Below are positions 43,630-54,622 of a DNA stretch of 64,000 nucleotides, piece by piece. The notes under the pieces are model-generated. The model was not told where the DNA came from. It searched no databases and saw nothing but the letters and a program-made list of their open reading frames with translations. The stretch covers positions 62,001 through 126,000 of the forward strand of contig JAIOPH010000023.1 of the NCBI GenBank assembly GCA_021414005.1. Reading direction: 5' to 3'. Position 1 is the stretch's first letter; each line of letters begins with the position of its first letter. Position numbers and translations under genes: made by a program. This stretch comes from Chthoniobacter sp. Its GTDB lineage: Bacteria > Verrucomicrobiota > Verrucomicrobiia > Chthoniobacterales > Chthoniobacteraceae.

Positions 43630-45745
43630 CTACCTCGTTCGCCGTCTCCTCTATGTCCCGCTGATTGTGCTCGGCGTGATGTTGCTGACCTTCGTGCTCT
43701 CCTTCGTGGTGCAGACCCCGGAGGAGCGCGCCCGTGGGATTCTCGACAAAAAAGCCACACCGGAAGCCATTCGCAATTATCTCCACGAGCGCGGCTACGA
43801 CAAACCGCTGCTCGTTAACCACGCGCCCGGCACAAAATGGCACGACAGCATTTTCTTTAACGAGATGACGAATCTCGCGCGTCTGCGCTTAGGCAAATCC
43901 GATATCACCGGCGAACCGCTCGCCGACAAATTTCTCAAAGGGGCGGTGCCCTCGCTCGCGATCACGCTGCCCGCTGCCGCGCTCGGACTCTTCCTCGCCG
44001 TCTCGCTCTCGCTCTATCTCGTCCTCGTGCGCTACTCCGCGCTGGATCGCGTCGGGACCATTGGCTGCGTCATGCTGATGAGCATCGTCCCGATGCTCTA
44101 CATCTTCGCCGGACAGTCGCTCTTGGGCTCGGGGTTGAAATGGTTTCCCGTCTCCGGCTTCGATCTCTCGCAATGGGCCGGCGTGCGTTTCCTGATCCTG
44201 CCCGTAGTCATTTTCTGCGTCATCAACCTCGGGGAGGAGACGCGCATCTACCGCGCAGTTTTTCTCGAGGAAATTGCGCGCGATTACGTGCGCACTGCGC
44301 GGGCCAAGGGCGTGGATAACTCGCTGTTGCTCTTTACCCATGTCCTAAAAAACGGGCTTATCTCCCTCATCACCCTCGTGGTCGCGCACCTGCCGCTGCT
44401 CGTCCTCGGCTCGCTGCTCACGGAGAATTTTTTCGGCATCCCCGGCCTTGGCAATCTGCTCGCCAGCGCCCTCCAGTCCGGCGACTTCGCGGTGGTGCGG
44501 GTCTCAGTTTTTCTTGGGGCGCTGCTTTACCAGTCGGGACTTATCGCCACGGATATCTGCTATGCGCTCGCTGATCCGCGCATCCGGTTGGGGGGAAATC
44601 GGGAGGTCGAAGTCGCTGCGCGTTTTCCTTGGCGCAAAGTCCTCCTCGTCGGGGCCTGTGCCTACCCGCTTTGGCTCGCCGTGACCGCGCTCTGGCGGGC
44701 CTTCTTCGCCTTCCACGGAGGCAGCATTCCCGCGTTTTTCGGGAAGCTTTTCGCGGACGTCCGCTTTCAGAATTCGCTCGTGATTGCCGGGTTTGCCGCC
44801 GCCGGCCTTTTCCTCTACCTCAACGCCCGCAACGAAGTCTGGCACCGTGCCCTGGCCCGCTTGCGGCGCGATCGCATCGGTCTGCTCGCGGGCGTCGTCA
44901 TCTCCCTCTACCTCTTCATCGGCGCGCTCGAAACCATCCAGGTTTCCGACGGACACGGCGGCTGGGAATCCAAACTGCACCAACTCACCGCCGGCATTCC
45001 CGACGAGGAAACCTTCAGCGCTCCCTTCGCGAAAGTGCTGCTCACGAAACCGACGCCGCTCAAAGGGACTCACATTTTCGGCACCGATGCTCTTGGCAAA
45101 GATGTCTTCGTGCAGTGCCTGCGCGCCTGTCGCACCGCCCTGCTCATCGGCGGCCTGACCAGCGCGCTCTACATTCCCGTCGGGGCCATTCTTGGTCTTG
45201 CCGCCGGTTACTTCCGGCGGCGCACCGATGAGGTCATCACCTATTTCTACAGCGTCGTCGCGTCCATCCCCACGATCCTGCTGCTCGTCGCCATCATTGG
45301 GGCGCTGGGGAAAAGCTTCTTCTCCATGACGGGCGCGCTCGCGTTTACCAGTTGGGTTGGCATCTGCCGCCTCGTGCGCGGCGAGACCATGCGCCAGAGC
45401 GGCTCGCAGTATGTGGACGCGGCCCGCGCGCTCGGGCAGAGCCACTGGCGCATCCTCACACGTCATCTGCTGCCCAATGTGATGCACCTCATCCTCATCA
45501 CCTTCATTCTGGGTTTCTCGAACCTCGTCCTTTTCGAAGTCATCCTCAGCTATCTCGGCGTCGGGCTGCCCGTCGGCACCGCGAGCTGGGGCGCAATGAT
45601 TGACGGTGCCCGCGGCGAACTCACCCGCGAGCCCCTCATCTGGTGGAACCTCGCCGCCGCCAGCGGCGCGCTCTTTGGCCTCGTCCTTTCCCTCAACCTC
45701 CTCGGCGACGCCCTTCGCCGCGCGTTTGATCCGAAGCAGGGCTAA
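43622..45745 (+). CDS. Peptide ABC transporter permease, fused DppB-DppC type
   Basis: A 707-residue membrane protein that joins what are normally two permeases. The first half (about 1-325) starts MLSYLVRRLLYVPLIVLGV like DppB and has an EAA loop (DYVRTARAKGVDNSLLLFTH). The second half (about 330-707) resembles DppC, with a second EAA loop (YVDAARALGQSHWRILTRH) and GTDALGKDVF. Each half would contact one ATPase site. Its ATG overlaps the receptor stop, and the ATPase gene follows by 12 bases. Confidence 0.88.
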   Translation: MLSYLVRRLLYVPLIVLGVMLLTFVLSFVVQTPEERARGILDKKATPEAIRNYLHERGYDKPLLVNHAPGTKWHDSIFFNEMTNLARLRLGKSDITGEPLADKFLKGAVPSLAITLPAAALGLFLAVSLSLYLVLVRYSALDRVGTIGCVMLMSIVPMLYIFAGQSLLGSGLKWFPVSGFDLSQWAGVRFLILPVVIFCVINLGEETRIYRAVFLEEIARDYVRTARAKGVDNSLLLFTHVLKNGLISLITLVVAHLPLLVLGSLLTENFFGIPGLGNLLASALQSGDFAVVRVSVFLGALLYQSGLIATDICYALADPRIRLGGNREVEVAARFPWRKVLLVGACAYPLWLAVTALWRAFFAFHGGSIPAFFGKLFADVRFQNSLVIAGFAAAGLFLYLNARNEVWHRALARLRRDRIGLLAGVVISLYLFIGALETIQVSDGHGGWESKLHQLTAGIPDEETFSAPFAKVLLTKPTPLKGTHIFGTDALGKDVFVQCLRACRTALLIGGLTSALYIPVGAILGLAAGYFRRRTDEVITYFYSVVASIPTILLLVAIIGALGKSFFSMTGALAFTSWVGICRLVRGETMRQSGSQYVDAARALGQSHWRILTRHLLPNVMHLILITFILGFSNLVLFEVILSYLGVGLPVGTASWGAMIDGARGELTREPLIWWNLAAASGALFGLVLSLNLLGDALRRAFDPKQG

Positions 45746-45757
45746 AACCTCATACCC

Positions 45758-46609
<852 letters not shown>

Positions 46610-46664
46610 CCGCCTCGCCGGGAGCCGCCTGCCGCTGCCAATGCCGCCCGCTTTCATCCCGCCC

Positions 46665-48155
46665 ATGCGCCTCACCAAACTCCCCGCCCTGCTGCTCGCC
46701 GCGGCCGCCTTCGCGCCATTCTCCACGCCCGCGGAAACGCCCGCGAAGCCAAACATCGTCTATGTCCTTTGCGATGACCTCGGCTACGGCGACGTCCATT
46801 GCCTGAACCCCGAGCGCGGCAAAATCGCGACCCCCAACGCCGACCGGCTGGCCGCGCAAGGCATGATCTTCAGCGACGCGCACAGCGGCTCGTCGGTCTG
46901 CACGCCGACGCGCTACGGCATCCTCACCGGACGCTACGCCTGGCGCACGAAACTGCAGTCCGGCGTGCTCGGTGGCGAGAGTCCGCCGCTGATCGCGGCG
47001 GATCGTCTCACCACGCCAGCCCTGCTGCGGCAGCACGGCTACGCCACGGCGTGCATCGGCAAATGGCATCTCGGCACGAAACTGCCCGACGCCGCACATC
47101 TCGCCGACGCCATCGCCGAGGGACCGACGACGCGGGGTTTCGACTACTTCTTTGGGATCAGCGCCTCGCTCGACATGCCGCCCTACGCCTTTATCGAAAA
47201 CGATCGCTACACCGAGGCTCCGACCGCGACGAAGCAATGGATCCGCAAAGGACCAGCCGCGCCGGGTTTCGAGGCCGTGGATGTCCTGCCCACGCTGACC
47301 CGCAAGGCCGTCGAATACATCGGCCGGCGCGCCGCGGAGAAGCAGCCGTTCTTCCTCTACCTGCCGCTGGCCTCACCGCATACGCCCATCGTGCCGGGAC
47401 CGGAGTGGCGGGGCAAATCCGGCCTCGGTTCCTACGGCGATTTCGTCATGGCGACGGACTGGGCGCTCGGGCAGGTGATGACCGCGCTCGACCAGGCCGG
47501 CATCGCCGATAACACGCTCCTGATCTTCACCAGCGACAACGGCTGCTCGCCCGCGGCGGGCGTGGGCGCTTTGGAAAAGCAGGGTCACTTTCCCAGCGCC
47601 GAACTGCGTGGCTACAAGGCCGACATCTGGGAAGGCGGTCATCGCATTCCGTTCATTGCGCGCTGGCCCGGCGTGACCAAGCCCGGCTCCATTTGCCGCC
47701 AGCTCACCTGCCTCACGGACTTGATGGCGACCAGCGCAGAAGTCGTCGGCGCGCAACTGCCGGACAACGCCGGCGAGGACAGCTTCAGCATCCTGTCGCT
47801 GCTGAAACAACCCGAACGTCCCGTGCGCGAGGCCGTGGTGCATCACTCGATCAGCGGCGTGTTCGCGCTGCGCTCCGGCGCGGCGAAGCTCATCTTCGGC
47901 ACCGGCTCGGGCGGGTGGAGTGCGGGAGGAAAGGACAAGTCGCCCGTGCAGCTTTACGACATGGCCAAAGACCTCGGCGAACTCCAGAACACGCAGGAGA
48001 CCAGCCGCGCCGACCTCGCCCGCCTGACCGGCTTCATGGAAAAGATCATCGCCGACGGGCGCAGCACCCCTGGCCCGCCGCAGAAAAACGACGTCGCGAT
48101 CAAGCTCTGGAAAAACGGCACCCCACCGACCATCGTGCCGGAGCGCAAGGACTGA
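46665..48155 (+). CDS. Secreted sulfatase (arylsulfatase family)
   Basis: A 496-residue exported sulfatase removing sulfate esters, probably from algal or animal polysaccharides, as is common in Verrucomicrobiota. After a signal peptide (ends TPAETP) the metal aspartates are Asp37 and Asp38 in LCDDLGYGD; the nucleophile is Cys79 in CTPTR, to be converted to formylglycine, followed by GILTGRYAWR. Further sites are IGKWHLG, SPHTPIVPG and FTSDNG. No anaerobic maturase or FGE gene is seen in the window. It lies 55 bases after the peptide ABC ATPase. Confidence 0.92.
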   Translation: MRLTKLPALLLAAAAFAPFSTPAETPAKPNIVYVLCDDLGYGDVHCLNPERGKIATPNADRLAAQGMIFSDAHSGSSVCTPTRYGILTGRYAWRTKLQSGVLGGESPPLIAADRLTTPALLRQHGYATACIGKWHLGTKLPDAAHLADAIAEGPTTRGFDYFFGISASLDMPPYAFIENDRYTEAPTATKQWIRKGPAAPGFEAVDVLPTLTRKAVEYIGRRAAEKQPFFLYLPLASPHTPIVPGPEWRGKSGLGSYGDFVMATDWALGQVMTALDQAGIADNTLLIFTSDNGCSPAAGVGALEKQGHFPSAELRGYKADIWEGGHRIPFIARWPGVTKPGSICRQLTCLTDLMATSAEVVGAQLPDNAGEDSFSILSLLKQPERPVREAVVHHSISGVFALRSGAAKLIFGTGSGGWSAGGKDKSPVQLYDMAKDLGELQNTQETSRADLARLTGFMEKIIADGRSTPGPPQKNDVAIKLWKNGTPPTIVPERKD

Positions 48156-48187
48156 CGCGCTGATCCCTGGCGGGGTAGCGAGCGGTG

Positions 48188-49114
48188 CTAGCCCTTCATA
48201 CCGGTCGCCAGAACGGTCTGAAACTGCGGATTTTTTTCGTCGCGGGCGACGACCGTGATCTCGATCGAGGTGAAACCGGCATCGGTCAAAAAGGCGTGGA
48301 GTTGCGCCTCGGTGAAGCCGAGCCAGGCATCGGCGTAAAGCTCGCGCGCCTTTTCGAATTGATGCGCGAGCAGATCGAGAATGGCGAGGCGTCCGCCCTT
48401 CTTCAGGATGCGATAAGCTGCAGCTACGGCGCGTGCCGGATTGCCCGCGTGATGCAGCGCCTGACTCAGAATCGCGAGATCGACGCTGCCTGCCGAGATC
48501 GGCGGTGCCTCCAGATTGCCGTGACGGAATTCCAGATTTTTGAAGCCATGCTTCTTCGCCAACGCCGCGCCGAACTCGACCATTTTCTCGGAATTGTCGA
48601 TGGCGATAACCTTCTTCGCCCGCTTCGCCAGCAGTTGCGAGATCGTCCCTTCGCCCGCGCCGAGATCGGCCACCACGATGGGCGGCACCAGCGCAAAAAG
48701 CAGGTGCGCCACACCTTCCCAAGTCCGTCCAGGGCAGTAGGCACGACCAAATTTTCCCGCGAGCTGATTGAAGTATTCGCGGGCCGTGCCCTGCCGTTTT
48801 TTCAACGCCAGCAGCAGCGCTGTCTGATCGTGCGCCGCCTCTGGCAATTCCTCCGCACTCGCCGCAATGAGCGGCGCGAGCCGACGGTGCGCGGGGTCGT
48901 CCGTTAGCGCGTAGTAGATGTTTTTTCCCGCCCGTCGATCGCGCACCAGGCCCGCCTCGCGGAGCTGGCCCAGATGCATGGAAATCCGCGACTGGCCGAG
49001 GCCGAGAATCTGCTGAAGCTCGACCACGCTCAACTCCTCGCGTTGCAGCAACAGTAAGAGCCGCAGCCGCGTTTCATCAGCAATGAGGCGCAAGGATTTT
49101 ACAATTGACGCCAT
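48188..49114 (-). CDS. ArsR-family regulator fused to methyltransferase-like domain (SahR-like)
   Basis: A 308-residue protein. Residues 1 to about 95 are an ArsR winged helix (SLRLIADETRLRLLLLLQ, GQSRISMHLGQLREAGLV). The rest is a class I SAM-binding domain with VADLGAGEGTIS and VIAIDNSEKMVE. The same layout is known for SahR, a repressor of SAM-cycle genes that senses S-adenosylhomocysteine through its methylase-like domain. Its position divergent from metK, with a palindrome in between, supports that role here. Whether the domain still methylates anything is open. The ATG at 49114 starts the winged helix. Confidence 0.82.
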   Translation of the reverse strand: MASIVKSLRLIADETRLRLLLLLQREELSVVELQQILGLGQSRISMHLGQLREAGLVRDRRAGKNIYYALTDDPAHRRLAPLIAASAEELPEAAHDQTALLLALKKRQGTAREYFNQLAGKFGRAYCPGRTWEGVAHLLFALVPPIVVADLGAGEGTISQLLAKRAKKVIAIDNSEKMVEFGAALAKKHGFKNLEFRHGNLEAPPISAGSVDLAILSQALHHAGNPARAVAAAYRILKKGGRLAILDLLAHQFEKARELYADAWLGFTEAQLHAFLTDAGFTSIEITVVARDEKNPQFQTVLATGMKG

Positions 49115-49141
49115 GAGGAAGTGAGCTAGACATATCACCGC

Positions 49142-49157
49142 ATCATGATTGGTCAAT
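49142..49157. promoter_or_regulatory. Candidate operator between sahR-like gene and metK
   Basis: Two overlapping palindromes, ATCATGAT (49142-49149) and ATTG-GT-CAAT (49148-49157). On the minus strand they overlap a promoter-like TTGACC-N16-TATGTC in front of the regulator. A good place for an ArsR-type dimer to control both genes. Confidence 0.45.
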
Positions 49158-49213
49158 ACGTTGTTTAGGCCAATCCACTCCACCATCCAACCCAACCCAC
49201 ATCCACCACCCGC

Positions 49214-50389
49214 ATGTCCCGTCGTTTCATTTTCTCGTCCGAATCCGTCGGTGAAGGTCATCCTGACAAGGTTGCCGACACTATTTCCGATGCCGTCCTC
49301 GACGCCTGTCTGGCGCAGGATCGGACGAGCCGGGTGGCTTGCGAGACTTATGTCAAGAGCAACATCGCGATCGTCGGCGGGGAGATCACCACGAAGGCGA
49401 AGCTGGATTACGTGCAGATCACGCGCGATGCCGTGCGGGAGATTGGCTACGTGAACGACGACGACGTTTTTCACGCCGACAAAATCTTCGTCCAGAACAT
49501 CCTCACCGCGCAGTCGCCTGACATCGCGCAGGGCGTGGATGCGAAAAAGGTGAAGGGCAAGAAGACCGCGGAGCAGGGGGCCGGGGATCAGGGCATCATG
49601 TTTGGCTACGCCAGCAATGAAACGCCGGAGCTAATGCCCGCGCCGATCATGTATGCGCACCGGCTCGGACGGAAGCTGACGGAGATTCGCAAGGCGGGCA
49701 AAGCGGCGAAGTGGCTGCGACCGGATGCGAAGTCGCAGGTCTCGGTGGAATACGTGGATGGCAAGCCCACGCGCATTACAAACGTCGTCATTTCCACCCA
49801 GCACGCGGCGGATGCGGAGCACGCGGAAATTGAGAAATTTTGCATCGAGAAGGTGATCAAACTCGTGCTGCCCAAAGGCATGCTGACGAAGGACACCGAG
49901 TATCTCATTAACCCGACGGGCAAGTTTGTTGTCGGCGGACCGCAGGGTGACACGGGGCTTACCGGGCGTAAAATCATCGTCGATACCTATGGCGGCATGG
50001 GCCGTCATGGCGGCGGCGCTTTTTCGGGGAAAGATCCGTCGAAGGTGGATCGCAGCGCGGCCTACATGGGCCGTTGGGTGGCGAAGAATGTCGTCGCCGC
50101 CGGCCTCGCCGCGCGTTGCGAGGTGCAGTTCGCCTACGCCATCGGCCACCCGCAACCGGTGAGCGTGCATATCGACACCTTTGGCACCGGCTCCGTGAGC
50201 GATGACTCGATCCTCGCCGCCGTGCTGAAGACCTTCAGCTTCAAGCCGGCTGACATCGTCGCGCAGCTCAATCTTTTGCGCCCGATCTATTCGAAGACCA
50301 CGAACTACGGCCACTTCGGCAAGGACGACAAAGACCTGACGTGGGAAGCCACGGACAAGGCCGCGGCGCTCAAGAAGCTGGCGAAGTAA
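49214..50389 (+). CDS. metK: S-adenosylmethionine synthetase
   Basis: Makes SAM from methionine and ATP. It has 391 residues. The N-terminal [20 protein letters not shown] with the catalytic His and metal Asp, [12 protein letters not shown] (ATP signature 1) and [19 protein letters not shown] (signature 2) are all intact. The start ATG lies 99 bases from the divergent SahR-like regulator, which probably controls it. A hairpin terminator follows the stop. Confidence 0.98.
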   Translation: MSRRFIFSSESVGEGHPDKVADTISDAVLDACLAQDRTSRVACETYVKSNIAIVGGEITTKAKLDYVQITRDAVREIGYVNDDDVFHADKIFVQNILTAQSPDIAQGVDAKKVKGKKTAEQGAGDQGIMFGYASNETPELMPAPIMYAHRLGRKLTEIRKAGKAAKWLRPDAKSQVSVEYVDGKPTRITNVVISTQHAADAEHAEIEKFCIEKVIKLVLPKGMLTKDTEYLINPTGKFVVGGPQGDTGLTGRKIIVDTYGGMGRHGGGAFSGKDPSKVDRSAAYMGRWVAKNVVAAGLAARCEVQFAYAIGHPQPVSVHIDTFGTGSVSDDSILAAVLKTFSFKPADIVAQLNLLRPIYSKTTNYGHFGKDDKDLTWEATDKAAALKKLAK

Positions 50390-50390
50390 C

Positions 50391-50419
50391 ATCCGCCCGT
50401 AGAGCGCGGATCTTTTTCC
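50391..50419 (+). terminator. Intrinsic terminator of metK
   Basis: ATCCGC (50391-50396) and GCGGAT (50406-50411) form a 6-base stem with a 9-base loop, directly followed by CTTTTTCC. It begins two bases after the metK stop. Confidence 0.65.
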
Positions 50420-50462
50420 TCATCGCCCAGCGCGAGGGGAGAATTGTGGGCTTCGCTTCCGG

Positions 50463-53400
50463 CTATTTCCCGGCCGGCTGCTGATGGGCGCTGTGGTCCA
50501 CCGCAGCGCCCGCCGGAGCAGGTGCCGCAGGCACGGGCGCGTCGAGATCGGTAACGACGACGAGCCGGCCCCACATGATCGACCAGTGGCCGGGGAAGGT
50601 GCAGACGTACTCGTATTCGCCGGGTTCGGCGGGTGCGGTCATGGACAGCGATTCCTTTTGCCCCGGCTCGACGAGGCGCGTGGCGGCGAGCACGGCGGGG
50701 TCGTTGTCGGGGACAAAGGCGCGGCCCTTTTTGTCGAGCTTGGTCGGCTGGTTGGTCTGCACGGATTCGGCGACGCGCTGCCGCTGGCCGGGCTTCACGA
50801 TGACGAGGTTGTGCGCCATGCCGTCCATGTTTTCCAATGAGATCTCGAAGCGCTTGCCCGCCTCGACCACGAGTTGTGCGATGTCATAGCGCATTTCCTC
50901 GCGCACGGTTTTGAGGAGAAAGACGCTTACGCCGAGCCCGCGCAGTTCCTTGCGCGCGAGCTTTGCATCCGCCTCCGGGAGCAACGCGGCCATTTCGCTG
51001 CCGACCTGAAGCGTCTCGATGAACTCCGGCGTGGTGCGCTTCTCGGGCGGCACGCCCTTCGCCCACGCGAGAATGGCGGCGGTCAGCGGCGCCGCCTGCG
51101 CCTTGTCCCACGCGGAGCGCGGCAGCAGCGTGATCGCGCGCGTGGCAGCGGCGCGCTCGGTGCCGCGCTGGATGTGCGCGGCGAGCATGGCGAAGTTCGC
51201 CTTCGCGTTATCCGCGCCGGTCAGTGGCAGTGCGAGCAGCGCGGCGGCGCGAACGGCGGCGGCGGTTTTCGCGTCGCCAAGCGTGGCGGTGAGGATGGGC
51301 TGAAACTTCGCGCGCAGCGCCGGGTCGGGGAGGTTGAGCAGCGCGCCGAGCAGCGTCTCGCGGGCGGCGTCGGTTTTGGCGGCGGCCCAACTGGCGGGCG
51401 GGTTGGCGTCGGCGGCGAGCAGCGCGGACCACGCGGCGCGGCGCACGCCCTCCTGTGTGGCCTTTTCCGTGAGCGTCACGAGCCCGGCGCGGGCGGGCAC
51501 GAGCACCGGCGCGGCGGTGGCCGCGAGCAGCTTGGCGAGTTCGTCGGCGGTGCGACCACCCTGCGTGTCCACGCGCTGGAGCGCTGCGAGCAGTTCAGTC
51601 ACGCGGTCAGTCTTGCGGAAATTCGCGAGGTCTGTGATCGCCTTGTCGCGCTGCGCCAGTCCCGTCTCCTGCCGCTCCACGAGCGAGCGCGCCACCGTCT
51701 CGCTCGGTGTCGCGGCCAGCACCTGGGCGAGCGTCATGCGCTCGACCATCACCGCCAGCACTTCGGGATCCTTCGGCTGCGGCACTTCCTTTACCAGCGT
51801 CCCGAGCTGCCGCAGCGTCTCCTTGTAGGCATATTCGATGTAGTAATCGCTCTGCCGTTTGAGCGTGGCGTGCGCCACCTCGAACGCGCCGGCCACGTCC
51901 TTGCCGCGGAAAAAACTCGCCGCGCGCACCGCCTCCAGGCGCACGCGCAGATGTTCGTCGTTCGCGGCTTTTTTCAAAAGCGGGAGCACTTCCGGCACGC
52001 GGTCGCGCTGGTAGCAGAGCACGCGCACCGCCTGCGCGCGGGCGCGCGGCTCGGGCGATTGCAGCACGCGGCGAAGCAGCGTCTCGTCCACCACGTTGTG
52101 CCACTGCTTCACCCACAGCGCCTCCAGCACATGGTGCTCGAAAGCATTGTCGGTCTTGTCCAGGCCGGCGACCCATTTGTCCACCGCCGCCATGACCTGC
52201 GCGGTGTCGCGCATGCCGAGTTCGATCTTCGCGCGCTCGCGCGTTCCATTCTCCGGTTCTTTTAAAACATCGAGCACCTTCTCGATCGGCTCGCCGGCGA
52301 TCTTCGCGGGCTTGAGCAGCGGCATTTGCGGGAAGGAGAGTCGATAGATGCGCCCGTGCTCCTGCTCGCGGTTCGGGTCGCGGAGATGATGCTGCAGGTG
52401 GCCGATTAGCGGCTTGTGCCAGTCGAGGAAATAGATCGAGCCATCCGGCGCCACGCTCACGGCCACGGGGCGAAAATTCGGGTCGCGCGAACTGATGAGA
52501 TTTTCCACGGTGTCGGCCTTCAGTCCCGCGCCGTCGTCGCTGATCTTCGCACGAAAAATTCCCTGCATGCCGATGACGTTGCAGCACAGAAAACTGCCCT
52601 GATATTGCTCCGGCCACGCGCGGCTGGAGAGGAGCGCCGTTCCCGCGCTCGGGCGCGCGGGGCGTTTCCAAAACTGCTTGTAGGTGCCCCACGCCTTCGT
52701 CAGCGGGAAGTCGAGATGCGTGCTGAGCGCGGGCGCGAAGAAATTCTGGTTGTCGGTTCCGTCAGTGACGATGTCCGTGCCCCAGTAGTCGAAAACCTTA
52801 CCGTGCGGATTGGCAAACCCATACGCGATGTAGCGCTCGAACCGCCCCGTGCGCGGTTCCCAGCGATAGATCGCGCCGTCCACATTGCGGATCGGTCCCC
52901 ACGCTGTCTCGACCTGGGTGCGGTGAAAGACGCCGTCGCTCAGGTAGATCGCGCCGCCCGGATCGTAGGACATCGAGTTCGTCTCGTGATGCGAGTCCGC
53001 CGCGTCGAGACTGTTCAGCACGCGCTCGACCAGCTCGCCTTTGCCGTCGCCATTGGTGTCGCGCAGATACCACAGCTCCGGCGACTCCATGACCACCACG
53101 CCGTCTTTGTAAAACTGGAAGCCGGTTGGGCAGTTCAGCCCGTCCATGTAGGTCGTGCATTTCGTCGCCTTGCCGTCCGCCCCGAGGTCGAAGACGAGCA
53201 GCTTGTCGCCCTCTTTGCTTAGCGGCGTGCGCTCCGGGTAGTTCTTCCACGACGAAACCCACAGCCGGCCTTTCGTGTCCCACGCCATCTGCACCGGGCT
53301 CACGAGTTCGGGAAACTCCGCCTCGCTCGCGACGAGTTCCACTTTCACGCCGTTCGGCACGGACATCAGTCGGATGGCGTCCTGCCCGCTGAGATAGTTG

Positions 53401-54425
53401 TGGCTGCCGTCGGGCTTCGGGCCGGGCTTGTTCGTTTTAATCCTCGGGATCACCGGCACGTTCGAATCGTCAATCGTCACGTCGCTCCCTTTCGCCAGCG
53501 CCCACACGCGCTTTTCGCGGCTCTCGGTCATCGCGTTGCGCACCGCCAGCTCCGGCCAGAGCACGGCGCGGTTGTCCACCTTCCGGTCGCCGGACTGGTA
53601 GCCGATCGTCGAGCGCCCGCCGTAGATGTTGAACTGGTCCACCGTGCGGTAGTAGCTGTGCCACATCGTATTTTTCACCTGCACCGCCTCGCGAATCTTC
53701 GCCAACACAGCATCCGCGGGCGGCGGCTCGGCGGCGAAGATCCCTTTGAAAAGTACCGGTGCCAGCGCCTGATAACCCGCCTGCGTGAGGTGGATGCCGT
53801 TGTGCGTCAGCGGCTGCTTCGCGCTCTTGTAGAGCTGCTGCGACGGCGCGAAGAGCTCCACAAACTGCACGTCGTTCGCTTTCGCCACCTCGGCCATCGC
53901 CTCGGTGTAAAGCTGGAGGTTCGCGTTGTTCGCCGCGGCCTCCGGGTAGTTCGGGTCCGCCGGTTTCTCCTGCGCGATCGGCGAGAACAGCACCACCCGC
54001 GGCGCGCCCTTGCCGTTGAAATTTTTCTTCGCCAGCTCCTTCAGATAGCGGTCGAGGTCGCCCTTGAAACTCCCCAGCCCCTCCGGGCCCTTGAACGACT
54101 CATTGAACCCCCAGAACGCCAGCACCACGTCCGCCTTCACGCGCTTCAGCCACTCCTCCATCAGCGGCACGCCATCCGAGCGCACGTTCGACGCCACCTC
54201 ATCCGCCGCGAAGCCGAGATTGCGAATCGCCACATCCGCCTGCGGATACGTCCGGTGAATGAACGCCTCCAGCGTCCCGTCGTGCTGCATCCGATCCGCC
54301 AGCGCATTGCCCACAATGGCGATGTGCGTGTCCTTGCTGACCTCGAGTTTCGTCGGAGCCGCGGCGGGCAAAGTGACAGCGCCCGCGAATGCGAGCAGGA
54401 AAGTGGTGAGCGTGCGCTTGATCAT
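50463..54425 (-). CDS. SGNH hydrolase / dehydrogenase-like propeller / HEAT / cupredoxin protein
   Basis: A 1320-residue exported protein with four parts. After the signal peptide: an SGNH-like domain (about 25-235; IAIVGNALADRM, FWGFNES, HNGIHLTQAGY, the first block having Gly-Asn where Gly-Asp-Ser is usual); a propeller of the PVC membrane-bound dehydrogenase type (about 340-790); a HEAT array (about 800-1170); and a C-terminal cupredoxin with type 1 copper ligands His1205, Cys1275, His1280 and Met1284, spaced exactly as in azurin. It looks like the counterpart of the haem/HEAT protein at 31608 with copper replacing haem as electron carrier. Role inferred. It is convergent with metK. Confidence 0.85.
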   Translation of the reverse strand: MIKRTLTTFLLAFAGAVTLPAAAPTKLEVSKDTHIAIVGNALADRMQHDGTLEAFIHRTYPQADVAIRNLGFAADEVASNVRSDGVPLMEEWLKRVKADVVLAFWGFNESFKGPEGLGSFKGDLDRYLKELAKKNFNGKGAPRVVLFSPIAQEKPADPNYPEAAANNANLQLYTEAMAEVAKANDVQFVELFAPSQQLYKSAKQPLTHNGIHLTQAGYQALAPVLFKGIFAAEPPPADAVLAKIREAVQVKNTMWHSYYRTVDQFNIYGGRSTIGYQSGDRKVDNRAVLWPELAVRNAMTESREKRVWALAKGSDVTIDDSNVPVIPRIKTNKPGPKPDGSHNYLSGQDAIRLMSVPNGVKVELVASEAEFPELVSPVQMAWDTKGRLWVSSWKNYPERTPLSKEGDKLLVFDLGADGKATKCTTYMDGLNCPTGFQFYKDGVVVMESPELWYLRDTNGDGKGELVERVLNSLDAADSHHETNSMSYDPGGAIYLSDGVFHRTQVETAWGPIRNVDGAIYRWEPRTGRFERYIAYGFANPHGKVFDYWGTDIVTDGTDNQNFFAPALSTHLDFPLTKAWGTYKQFWKRPARPSAGTALLSSRAWPEQYQGSFLCCNVIGMQGIFRAKISDDGAGLKADTVENLISSRDPNFRPVAVSVAPDGSIYFLDWHKPLIGHLQHHLRDPNREQEHGRIYRLSFPQMPLLKPAKIAGEPIEKVLDVLKEPENGTRERAKIELGMRDTAQVMAAVDKWVAGLDKTDNAFEHHVLEALWVKQWHNVVDETLLRRVLQSPEPRARAQAVRVLCYQRDRVPEVLPLLKKAANDEHLRVRLEAVRAASFFRGKDVAGAFEVAHATLKRQSDYYIEYAYKETLRQLGTLVKEVPQPKDPEVLAVMVERMTLAQVLAATPSETVARSLVERQETGLAQRDKAITDLANFRKTDRVTELLAALQRVDTQGGRTADELAKLLAATAAPVLVPARAGLVTLTEKATQEGVRRAAWSALLAADANPPASWAAAKTDAARETLLGALLNLPDPALRAKFQPILTATLGDAKTAAAVRAAALLALPLTGADNAKANFAMLAAHIQRGTERAAATRAITLLPRSAWDKAQAAPLTAAILAWAKGVPPEKRTTPEFIETLQVGSEMAALLPEADAKLARKELRGLGVSVFLLKTVREEMRYDIAQLVVEAGKRFEISLENMDGMAHNLVIVKPGQRQRVAESVQTNQPTKLDKKGRAFVPDNDPAVLAATRLVEPGQKESLSMTAPAEPGEYEYVCTFPGHWSIMWGRLVVVTDLDAPVPAAPAPAGAAVDHSAHQQPAGK

Positions 54426-54622
54426 GGAAAAAGAGGGCGGGTGCAGTTGGTGGATGGTTTGGCGGTGCGCGAAATGTCTTACATCAAAACCGAAACCGTC
54501 GAGAACCTGGAAAGCGCGGAGGCGGCGCGCAGTAGGCAGGGCGCGGCGGGGCCGGTGGCCGCGTCCCGCTGGGACGATGAGCGGTGCAACTTCGCAGCGA
54601 GGGAAAAGCCCAAAGCCTGACG
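54426..54622. other. Non-coding gap with small hairpin
   Basis: Between addA and the cupredoxin gene. It contains CGTCCC-GCT-GGGACG (54562-54576), whose core resembles the repeat inserted in mutS. Nothing else is recognised. Confidence 0.3.
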
